DNA of 64,000 nucleotides from Parapristionchus giblindavisi (taxonomy: Eukaryota > Nematoda > Chromadorea > Rhabditida > Diplogasteridae), in contig CALSFV010000285.1 of assembly GCA_943737045.1 (NCBI GenBank), positions 1 to 64,000 of the forward strand, in the 5' to 3' direction. The position numbers were made by a program, and so were the translations under genes. The stretch's first letter is position 1. Each line of letters begins with the position of its first letter. The notes beneath the pieces were generated by a model, which made no database searches, was not told the DNA's origin, and was given only the letters and a program-made list of their open reading frames with translations. Below, piece after piece: positions 26,201-32,495 of this stretch.

Positions 26201-29200
26201 TGATCATTTTCAGAGTAGATCACAAAAAATCGATAATTTGGAATTTTGGCCAAATCAAGTGGCTAGGCCTTCTCATGGCCCCCAACTACACACACTGACC
26301 GACTTTCATCGAAATCGGAGACAAAAAAAATTCATAGTGGCAGACCCGGCCGTTTTTGCTACACTTTTACAGAAGACCCGTGTTAACTTACAGTAAGAAC
26401 GAGAACTGATTTTAATAATATACGATTTCGTTCAATACTGCACTATATTACATGTATAGCATCTCAATCTTATGGGGTACCGACAGAGAAAAACATGAAA
26501 CTCAAGAAATTTAGTAATTATTGCTTTTAAGAGGATTTCCAGCGCGTTATCCCATGGTACCTACGGTGGGATAACGCTCTGGCAAATGAGTTTGACGCGT
26601 TCATTTAACATTTCCATATGGAAAATTGGAATCTCTGTCGGTACGCGACAAGAAATGACGCAAAAAATAATTTTTATATGCAAAGACCAAGGAAATAGAA
26701 AAAATAAATTCAGTACGCGATAATCGTGCCTGAAAATGCACCCCTCAATACAACACTTTCCCACTATGATTTTCATATTTCTTATTGTCCACTGTGTTCT
26801 CTGTCGGTACTCTCTAAACGAAAAATCAAAATTTTTTTAATCAATTCATATTTCAGTTCTTGGTAACGTTAAATTCCGACACAGCGTACTATTATCACTT
26901 CACTGAACTCTTAAATATCGTACTCTTCTGATATTCGTACTCATTTATTCAACTTGCTACCATACTCTTTCCTTCAAATTTCTTGGACATGATTAATCAA
27001 TAATTTTTACAAGTCGATATTTTTCGAAATTTTGCGGGTGGGTATCCTATTTTTTCAAAACTTTGCGGGTGGGTCTATCAAAGGGATAACCATGGACCAT
27101 GTCTGTGGACAGAGCTAGCTAATAAAAGAAAACACGCAACGCATCAGCAATGGCACGTCGCGGACAATCATTATTATCGATTAAAATTGCAGTAAAAAGT
27201 GGTATCACCTTGGTCATTCCGTGATCTCCAACAATCATGAAGAGATAGTTGTCGCCCGATTGCTGCTGCAAGGATACATCGATCAATAATCGATTAACGA
27301 TCAAAAGATCAAAGATCACATGATAAAATATAAAATTTGATCAAATTTGCTAACCTATTATTTAGATAGCCTAATAGTAATACTAAGCCTAGAGAAACGT
27401 GATAGGTGTTTCGGCCGCTGATCTATGTAGATCGAAGATCAAAGATCAAAGATCAAAGATCACTTACCACTTTCTCATTAATCATGCGCACTATGCCGTC
27501 CATCTCACGCAATTTTACCGGGATCTTCGTCGATTCGCCACCGAGACTGTGACCTGCAACGAGATCAAATATCAAAGTCAGTATCTGTTAGAAGATCAAA
27601 GATCAAAGATCAAAGATCACCAATATGGTCCAATCCAAGATAGTGGAGTATGAGCATGTGAGCGGCGTCAGATTGACGGGACAATTCTGACTCCAGATGG
27701 CGCGTGACATTGTTGTCCACCTTAATTGCGATTCGTTAGAAGATCAAAGATCAAAAGCCAAAGACCAAAGATCAAAAGCCAAAGACCAAAGATCAATTGC
27801 AAATGCTAAAATATTTAGGCATTTCTCTGTTTTTTTTGGACAAAGCAATGTTGAACTTTACCCCCCCCCCCCGGGCAAAGATCAAACATCACTCATACCT
27901 CGGTATAATCAGTTACGTAGAACGACGTGACTCCTTGTGATCGCGGCTCGAAGACGTCGGGGAACAGCTTCAACCATGTGTCGTCGCCGTAGAAGACTTG
28001 ACTGCAACGATGAACGATACTAGTGCTATACTAGTGAGCTAGCTAGCTAGTAGTATACTAGATACTAGTAATACGATACTCGTGAACTAGTACCCTTGCC
28101 CCCAAAAGACCCCGGGTCGGTTTAGAAAAGTCGTTCTTTTTCGCACAAAATGAACCATATATGTGGGTCGATCCAGAAAATTAGCCGTATATAATGGGCG
28201 AATCGCCGCATTACAATGCATTGTCAATTCAATTCTTTATCCCATCAGCACATTAAATGCAGAGGGGGGGGGGGGCAAAACAGGGAGGAATCTTGTTATG
28301 ATATGATATTATGATATTATTATGGACTCTCCTTATTATCTTCGTCACAATACGAGCATAGGTCGAAAAGTATGTAATAAAGTACCAAGGCTGACCGGAT
28401 TTTGAGCCAAAATTTCACAAAAAATCGAAAAACCTGACCGCATTTTGAGCCAAATTTGCCAAAAATCGAAAAATCTGACCGCATTTTGAGCCAAAATTTT
28501 CCAAAAATCGAAAAACCTGACCGCATTTTGAAAACCGATAACTTAGCGACCTATGTCCCTGTCTTACTCACGTGGCGCCAGTGGCCGCCAATCGACGCAC
28601 CCACGAGTCCTCATTAGTCGATGACGAATGGAAGTTAAGCAGAAGCGAGGAGAATGAGGGAACCGCACCCGATGTCAACGCCTACATTAAAAAATTAATC
28701 AATAATATTAAAATACATCTTTATTCCATATCATTACCGACTCAGTGATTCGCAAAGAACAAATTTCCAGTAATATATTTTCGGTACCCTCGCCATTTTT
28801 ATATAGCAGCTCGATTTGGAAATTTTCGCTTAAAAACATCATTTTTAGATTTTCGCATCAAGTGACTGAAAATGAGCCATATGTTCTTCAAATGTTGTCG
28901 TATCTTTTCGATGTATGATAAATTAAATTAAATATATGGCTGGTCAATTCTCGCATGATGAGGCTATGAAAATGTATGATTTCCAGTAGCAACCTGAACG
29001 CTCACCTTGATCCGTGGCATGGTTACGGTGGGCGTCTGTACGCGCGCACGGAGTACGGTAGATGCGCCTGTCTCAATGGAGTCTCTGTACGAAAACATGT
29101 TATTGAATCAATAATATTGATTGATTAGGCGCAGAAAATCGATAAACCTGATGTAGACCATGTCGGTATGGTTGGATAGAAAGGACCACTTCCAGGCATC

Positions 29201-29637
29201 TATCACCATGAGTACGGTACGTCGGAGTGGCGGGACCCGCGGTGAGCATCCTGAATGGGGGCTACGGTAGATTAGCTATCGATCGATTGGAGATCAACAA
29301 TGAAAATCAATAAGTAAGAACAGCATGAAACATTTTTTTTCATTCAAGATCATGTATTAAATTTTTTTCTATTTTTTTTCAATGAATATGATGTCTCAAG
29401 CATAGACCGCTAGGTGCAAAACAATCAGTTCTCTATCTATCCGTTTCTACTCCTTCATTTCGATTCATCAACCGCAAGCCAAATCGCTACCGTACCTGCA
29501 TACGATCGATTATCTACAGTATTCGTGGTGGGACTCGTCGCAGACGTCAAATCACCGATGAGAAAGCCATAGCCGAAGAGGAGTGTTGAGACGATGAGCG
29601 TTATGGTGGATATCGTGACCGATGACCACCATGGCAT
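5232..29637 (-). CDS. PIGG: GPI ethanolamine phosphate transferase 2 (PIG-G/GPI7 homologue)
   Basis: Membrane enzyme of the ER that adds ethanolamine phosphate to the second mannose of GPI anchors. I read 22 exons, all in phase, 783 codons (human PIGG is about 980): 29637-29496, 29250-29148, 29084-29006, 28681-28572, 28001-27899, 27720-27621, 27553-27468, 27265-27209, 19834-19717, 10661-10557, 10219-10136, 9932-9811, 8696-8625, 8204-8083, 7373-7198, 7087-7006, 6907-6695, 6579-6497, 6216-6167, 6041-5902, 5714-5644, 5365-5232. Residues 1-30 form a signal-anchor. Alkaline-phosphatase-fold motifs: MVIDA (Asp65), PTVTMPRIK (candidate nucleophile Thr101/103), YGDDTW, HYLGLDHIGH (205-214), GDHGMT (254-259), GGHGG. 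PIG-G-type signatures further on: SSLIEEEHEIWYF, IDIAPGYVGL and HLFVWSVFAPRFIFE. The end of exon 12 is uncertain because an earlier gtgaga donor exists. Introns 8 and 9, 7.4 and 9.1 kb long, hold large transposons. Confidence 0.9.
5427..5542. repeat. Palindromic MITE, family R3
   Basis: Inverted halves ATGCGGT…CAAAACGTGCGCACGCC and its complement around a CGTCTTCG centre, in PIG-G intron 21. A second copy is at 8313-8427. The core (GCGCACGCCGTAAC) resembles the end of the repeat near 24440. Confidence 0.65.
6053..6149. repeat. GATCAAA heptamer repeat cluster
   Basis: Three short arrays of the unit GATCAAA in PIG-G intron 19. Similar arrays occur at 6613-6632, 8547-8560, 27430-27460, 27592-27616, 27739-27793, 42023-42075, 43906-43921, 49686-49706, 50352-50366, 56483-56500 and 63097-63111, in both orientations and nearly all inside introns. 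Confidence 0.7.
8313..8427. repeat. Palindromic MITE, family R3
   Basis: Second copy of the 115 bp palindrome described at 5427, here in PIG-G intron 13, with ends ATGCGGTGTTA and TAACACCGCAT. Confidence 0.65.
8934..9098. repeat. MITE-like repeat, family R2
   Basis: Family R2 has near-palindromic ends (ATAGGTCGAA…TTCGACCTAT) and an interior built from repeats of CCTGACCGCATTTTGA and AAAAATCGAAAAACC. This copy is diverged and lies in PIG-G intron 12. Others: 9618-9734, 10310-10467, 28358-28554, 54390-54509, 55346-55438, 61959-62076, with fragments at 39501 and 51438. Confidence 0.65.
9271..9453. mobile_element. MITE, family R1 (8-9 bp target duplication)
   Basis: About 185 bp, ends CAT(A/G)CATT… and …GAAAATGTATG, with inner ATACCCTCGC/GCGAGGGTA. 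It is flanked by the direct repeat AGTACCAAA at 9262-9270 and 9454-9462. It belongs to an eight-copy family and lies in PIG-G intron 12. Confidence 0.75.
9618..9734. repeat. MITE-like repeat, family R2
   Basis: Ends ATAGGCGG and TTCGACCTAT; same interior phrases as the copy at 8934. PIG-G intron 12. Confidence 0.6.
10310..10467. repeat. MITE-like repeat, family R2
   Basis: Ends ATAGATCGAA and TTCGACCTAT with three copies of the CTGACCGCATTTTGA-type phrase. It lies in PIG-G intron 10, between exons at 10661-10557 and 10219-10136. Confidence 0.6.
10682..11654 (-). pseudogene. LINE reverse transcriptase, 3' half, interrupted
   Basis: On the minus strand the frame entering at 11654 continues a reverse transcriptase through CTIYADDVKLY, the catalytic YADD box. 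After a one-base frameshift near 11537 it runs to 11122 with features of the thumb and C-terminal part of CR1/jockey-type LINE proteins (LGNRHP, EFTDLGISYDNRLSYSSHI, YVRPILEYASELWSP, LIENVQRTYTRR). The 3' end is near 10682, followed by a (TAA)n tail. The 5' part is at 19079-19440, separated by the LTR element inserted immediately before the YADD box. It lies in PIG-G intron 9. No endonuclease domain is visible. Confidence 0.85.
11596..11654. repeat. 59 bp target-site duplication, left copy
   Basis: This 59 bp block of LINE coding sequence abuts the left LTR and is repeated without change at 19079-19137 beyond the right LTR, in the same orientation. LTR retrotransposons normally leave 4-6 bp. 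Confidence 0.9.
11655..12050 (-). repeat. 3' LTR, 396 bp
   Basis: Begins TGTTAGGGATACTCC and ends CCTTACA on the minus strand; virtually identical to 18681-19076. It is preceded on the minus strand by the polypurine tract. Confidence 0.93.
11948..12792 (-). pseudogene. Gag-pol-tail frame, downstream part
   Basis: About 275 residues from the first ATG at 12775; the frame is also open from the TTAA at 12792. It is the continuation of the frame at 14571-15711, cut by the foldback element at 12793-14570, and the two parts are in register across a single TTAA. It is hydrophilic with no catalytic motif. The end (VRRSTRRMRR…GGSFSQEEGDV) resembles the C-terminal tail of Ty3-type integrases, which often runs through the polypurine tract, as here. 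The frame then reads into the LTR and stops at 11948. Confidence 0.7.
12051..12063 (-). other. Polypurine tract of the LTR element
   Basis: AGGAGGAGGGAGA on the minus strand directly abuts the first base of the 3' LTR, the usual plus-strand priming site. Confidence 0.8.
12793..14570. mobile_element. TTAA-flanked foldback element A
   Basis: The element is bounded by TTAA at both ends, with terminal repeats GACATCGGCTCAGTAA and its near complement (…TTACTGAGCCGGTGTC). Long inverted arms (roughly 12800-13380 and 13700-14565) are nearly identical. In the right half, a block is present twice, at 13656-13945 and 13962-14230. No transposase frame is present; the 70-85 codon frames are mirror images within the arms. 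TTAA duplication and TIRs resemble piggyBac-type or related non-autonomous elements, an inference from the target site only. It splits the gag frame of the host LTR element. Confidence 0.88.
14571..15711 (-). pseudogene. Gag protein with CCHC zinc knuckle, interrupted at its 3' end
   Basis: About 380 residues from ATG at 15711. An N-terminal gag-like helical region (FKRQFTLRFKHLDD…FLRGRASDIWKTMP) is followed by a CX2CX4HX4C zinc knuckle (CSNCGGKGHVANGC) near residue 200, then basic, Gly/Tyr/Arg-rich sequence. The frame enters the TTAA element at 14570 and stops seven codons later in the terminal repeat. Element B sits only 80 bp upstream of the start codon. In an intact relative this would package retroelement RNA. 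Confidence 0.8.
15791..18015. mobile_element. TTAA-flanked foldback element B
   Basis: A near-perfect 2.2 kb palindrome bounded by TTAA, with ends GAGACCGGCTCGGTAAGAC and the complement. Arms of about 1.1 kb meet near 16900 with almost no spacer. The terminal 20 bp are clearly related to element A (CGGCTC(A/G)GTAAGA in both), so A and B are one family with different interiors. No transposase is present. It is inserted in the 5' leader of the LTR element, just upstream of gag. Confidence 0.88.
18160..18560. repeat. Four tandem copies of a ~105 bp unit in the retroelement leader
   Basis: Units begin with CACGTT(A/C)ACCAAACGGG at 18161, 18267, 18372 and 18484 and contain the phrase CACCTAGCTGGTTAGGC (CAACTAGC in the fourth). 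They lie between the primer-binding-like site and gag, where a packaging or translation signal would be expected. The 92-codon frame across them is an artefact of the repeat period. Confidence 0.85.
18663..18680 (-). other. Putative primer binding site of the LTR element
   Basis: TGGGGGCCGAACCGACCC on the minus strand begins directly after the 5' LTR. The leading TGG would pair with the CCA end of a primer tRNA. I cannot name the tRNA. Confidence 0.6.
18681..19076 (-). repeat. 5' LTR, 396 bp
   Basis: Partner of 11655-12050. Differences seen: GACGACTAC for GACGTCTAC, and TTAAAATGAT for TTAAACTGAT. Two extra bases (CT, 19077-19078) separate it from the right copy of the 59 bp duplication. Confidence 0.93.
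19079..19440 (-). pseudogene. LINE reverse transcriptase, 5' fragment
   Basis: On the minus strand this reads the palm of a LINE reverse transcriptase: FIDFSKAFDSIPIDLLLYK (block with the first catalytic Asp) and VPQGSCLGPLLFSIY, then up to CTIY, where the LTR element interrupts it. The rest is at 10682-11654. The 5' side ends near 19440 beside an (AAAT)n stretch, so the copy is 5'-truncated. The first 59 bp (19079-19137) are the right copy of the target duplication. Confidence 0.87.
20842..21252 (-). CDS. Unrecognised 136-codon ORF inside the foldback element
   Basis: An open frame with start ATG immediately behind an AG acceptor (GCCAAGCAG), richer in G+C than its surroundings, encoding a highly charged protein: a Lys/Glu-rich helix (FEEFYAARNKLRAEEVEKRM, LLAKKKEETEKK) and an acidic stretch DEEGGGIEDEV. 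It lies just inside the left arm. It may be an element-encoded accessory protein or a captured host exon. I recognise no domain. Confidence 0.35.
   Translation of the reverse strand: MVVDQFEEFYAARNKLRAEEVEKRMKARTDIMPANRMSHNQIKNCIRTLLAKKKEETEKKLSTTRAKRDVALAMDFIKNWEKDYDEEGGGIEDEVKVHEDDLTISSNAIYNWMKTEMNTLFTNEAPDLSTSLVFDQ
22019..22400. repeat. Tandem ~125 bp repeats inside the foldback element
   Basis: Two near-identical and one diverged unit share AACAAGAACTG, CCTCCAAGTAGT and TAAGATGTGACATCC phrases. A related segment lies inverted at 22555-22770. Confidence 0.7.
23689..24485. mobile_element. Nested inverted-repeat element
   Basis: Ends ACATTTGCCTTACGTGCC and GGCACGCAAGGCAAATGT, with further pairing of CGAGAACCAGTCACTA and its complement. 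A smaller palindrome (CCTACGCCGTAACCTCCGCC) is near the right end. It is nested in the 6.4 kb foldback. Confidence 0.6.
25497..25778 (-). CDS. Unrecognised 93-codon ORF inside the foldback element
   Basis: Minus-strand frame starting in the inner edge of the right arm. The segment FALGLYKRILEEVQQGVG looks helical and protein-like, and the end is basic. It is on the same strand as the ORF at 20842-21252, so both could be exons of one element gene, but I could not connect them. Function unknown. Confidence 0.3.
   Translation of the reverse strand: MPTHFRVIRGKPHQHRFCRLFHASYGKIVAETRVSMMDFALGLYKRILEEVQQGVGIGPLSESFKEYEKSPKHPRPIGWALRIRKKSAPYDSV
26479..26810. repeat. Short inverted-repeat element
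   Basis: Ends GTACCGACAGAGA and TCTCTGTCGGTAC, with one further inner copy near 26635. About 330 bp, in PIG-G intron 8. Confidence 0.45.
28227..28297. repeat. Left arm of an inverted pair flanking the first PIG-G exons
   Basis: About 65 bp (ATTCAATTCTTTATCC, then CATTAAATGCAGAGG and a G run) repeated inverted at 30298-30359. The pair encloses PIG-G exons 1-4 and the promoter. Confidence 0.6.
28358..28554. repeat. MITE-like repeat, family R2 (longest copy)
   Basis: Ends ATAGGTCGAA and GCGACCTAT, four repeats of the CTGACCGCATTTTGA phrase. It ends 18 bp below PIG-G exon 4, inside intron 4. Confidence 0.65.
28773..28978. mobile_element. MITE, family R1
   Basis: Ends ATATATTTTCGG and GAAAATGTATG. 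The direct repeat ATTTCCAGTA flanks it at 28763-28772 and 28979-28988. It fills much of PIG-G intron 3. Confidence 0.7.
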
Positions 29638-29663
29638 TTAGCGACCCTGAAAATGTGATAGAT

Positions 29664-29849
29664 CATACATTTTCGGTGCCCTCACCGAATTATTTTTATA
29701 TAGTGGGTCGATTTAGAAAAATCGTTATTTTTCGCTTAAATTGTAATCTTTCACATAAAAATGAGCTTCATATAGTGGGTCGACCCTGAAAAAGAACCGT
29801 ATATTGGGGGGGGGTCAGCTCTCACACTGTGAGTGCATGAAAATGTATG
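29664..29849. mobile_element. MITE, family R1, in the PIG-G 5' flank
   Basis: Ends CATACATTTTCGG and GAAAATGTATG, flanked by TGATAGAT at 29656-29663 and 29850-29857. The insertion begins only 27 bp upstream of the PIG-G start codon, so it lies in the 5' UTR or core promoter. Confidence 0.75.
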
Positions 29850-30297
29850 TGATAGATTACAGTGGAAAGGAATACTGTAATGAAACAAAAATGATTTTCA
29901 TGTAATAAGACAATCGATCGTTTTCGTAGTGATCTTGTTCATTTTGTTATATTTACTGCGAGAAATTTCATCTTTTAAAAAAATATTACATGTAAGGTAT
30001 TTTTTTTTTCATTCTTCTGCCATTTCTCTCTGCGGTTCGGTCGGTTGGACTATTCTCTCTCCACTCTCGACTTCACTCGCCAATTCCATCAAGAGAAGAG
30101 GACCAACAGTTGAGTCCCCTCCTAGAAGACTTTGGAAAGTCAGGAGCGGTATTTCTGTCTCGTCAAGCAGGCCTATTGGACGAACAACGTAAAGTTTTCG
30201 TGGGTTATTTTACTATTCTAATCAAGTTTCATGTGCGGACGTTTTCTTGAATGGAGATGAATTCTCTCAGAGACGAAAGGATAAATCTTGTGGATAA

Positions 30298-30359
30298 GAA
30301 GATTCCCCCTGTTTTGCCCCCCTCTGCATTTAATGTGCTGATAGGATAAAGAATTGAAT
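30298..30359. repeat. Right arm of the inverted pair flanking the first PIG-G exons
   Basis: Reverse complement of 28227-28297 with a shorter G/C run. A fragment (TGCTGATAGGATAAAG) also occurs at about 60947. Confidence 0.6.
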
Positions 30360-32495
30360 TAAAGAATTGAATTGTAAGGTAACGAAAAAAGAGACCAGAA
30401 TCTTAGGGGAAGTGTCCAAGGCATTGAATAAAAGGGGCGGAGCCTGAAATCGCCAAGAGGGCTATATGTCAAAAAATCATTGCCCTCGTCGGTTTCTTGT
30501 TTTGGACAGTAAGTACGGCATAAAAGTCAGCCCCATTCAATAAGTCATCATCTCATTAATCGTTCATTGGTCGATTACACCATGGAAGAGGTTCCACCCT
30601 ATATGATCGATGATAGCTCCTCTCGTCCTTAGGGAAGTGAGCTCCAAAGTGGAGCTCCACTTTTTACTTCGTTTTTTCCCCACTTTCTCAATTTCTGTTT
30701 TCTTCGTTTATTGCTGCTTACTTTTTGAGATTAGAACGGAGATTTTTTTAAAAAATTTCGCATCACCTTAAAAGTTGTCATTGCAATTGGAATGGTCTAC
30801 CCTAGCTATTATTTCTCCTTTTCATCTTTGCACCATTTACTTTGCACCTCTAGCTCTTACGCACTTCCTCAATCGGAACTTACAACCAAAAAAAAGATAA
30901 CACTCTCTCGAGACGTCCTTTACGAATCGCTACCAATCATGAGAGAGTGTCGATAACTCTTGTTCTCGTAATTCATGCACTCTACCAAGGAGACTCATTG
31001 TTTGGGTCAACGAGGAAGAACGCCATGAGCCTTATTCTTATTCTTATTCTTTATTCCATCATAATATACGTAACAGGAAAATGAGGACATAAAGGTATTT
31101 GATGGATGTCCGTCGCTAAGGTAGCGATATCGGTGATATGGCCTCATTGTCATATTGTTCTCGATCCCTTCAAGTCCGATATCGAACACTCATTCTCGTT
31201 CATTCTCTCTGATCTTATCACGTATGATCGACAAAAGAATGATAATGAGGGACATAAGCGGATCCGCAACTACCACCACGATGAGAGGGAGGGATAAGAA
31301 ACTTGATCCTCATGTCTCCCCCTCTCTATCTCCCTCTTTATACCACCACCATCCATCCCTTCCTCAATCTCTCCATATCCGCTTTGGGATCCCAAATCAA
31401 TCCATACTCGTCATTGTTTGTATCTGCATTTCAATCAAGTATTGTTATGTAATATATTTAATATGCTTTCTTCCTCAATGGTTATCTGTGCTTGATAAGG
31501 GTCATTCAATTATTTTGAATCAATATGCTTTCCAGAATATGTTTAACCTTACTGCATCCAGTGTCAGTGTACACGCATACTTCGTCTGATTACATAGGTT
31601 GTAGGTGAGAATGATTGATACTTTTCGTGTATGTGTACATTAGGTGGCTTCTGACCCGGTCTGAGCCCCATTGAGTACATATGTTAGTTGTGTCATGAAA
31701 AAATGGTGGTGTCATGAAGTAGTTAGTCATGTACACACTGCAAACAGCAGCTAGACCAAACAAACAGCTTGATATGATTCATATTGAGGACTTTCGGTTC
31801 TGCTTTCATCACATTTCAGACACAGACGTAGGACGTACAAGTTATAGCACACGGTATTTCTTGCATTTCGGCGCGAAAGGTTTTCAAATGTAGGGTCAAA
31901 TAGGATGGGAGTGCAAAAACAATACTGGGGCTCCGCTATGAGAAAGAGGGGGGGGGGGCTTAAGACGTTGGCTATTGTTGGAGACGGATCTATTGACTGA
32001 GTGCATAACCAACTCACACTCAATCTCCTGAGGGCGGGGTGGTTGTCATCTACTATTTCACCCCAGAGGAACAATCCTCAACACACTTTACCCTTTCGCA
32101 CAAATACCAGCTTTACCTCTGTCTCTCCATCTATCTCTCTGCCCTCTCTCACTGTCCCAATCTATCTAAAGCAATGCCTTCTACCATTCTTTTTCTCTTT
32201 ACTCCCCCTCAAAGCCAGAACATAGATAGCTTGTTGTCCATCTCACTGCTTAGAGATTGTCCTCATTTAATCCCATACCATCCGTGGTTCCTTAGTTATT
32301 TATAGCTTGTTACACCATGCACACGTTCCATGCATTTCCCCATTTGTTCGCTCACGCTCATCATCAGTAGTAATATTAGTGTTATTTTTCAACCGCACTT
32401 TCATAGCTCAACTGTTCACCCGTTTCATATCTGTGAAACCCAGTGGACTCGTGCATGTTCTTTTGCTATTCATGTCGATAGTTCACCGTTCCAGC
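30360..32495. other. Intergenic DNA upstream of the secreted-protein gene
   Basis: No gene I can support. It contains an imperfect hairpin near 30904-30950 (ACACTCTCTCGA…GAGAGAGTGT), pyrimidine-rich stretches, and a 16-codon frame at 30582 (MEEVPPYMIDD) with no other support. Promoter and 5' UTR of the next gene should lie towards the right end. Confidence 0.4.

Larger units (their letters stand above)
20022..26412. mobile_element. 6.4 kb foldback element in PIG-G intron 8
   Basis: Inverted arms of about 680 bp (20022-20700 and 25745-26412) enclose a 5 kb centre. Outside them, 19926-19938 (CCATGGTTATCCC) is repeated inverted at 27084-27096 and a GCGGGTGGGTA motif occurs twice near each end, so the element may extend to about 19926-27096. 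Nested inside are further inverted segments: 21440-21540 with 23370-23510, 21930-22440 with 22555-22770, and 23689-24485. A CTGACCAGTTTT phrase recurs near 21330 and 25070. Two compact frames are noted separately. I see no recognisable transposase. Confidence 0.7.

Noticed and set aside
29929..30192. 87-codon plus-strand frame with an Arg/Ser-rich end and a GTAAAG after it
   Set aside because: Upstream of the PIG-G start on the other strand; no partner exon or family found, so not called as a gene.
31155..31589. 144-codon plus-strand frame
   Set aside because: Low-complexity Ser/Tyr/His-rich translation of pyrimidine-rich intergenic DNA; no splice or homology support.
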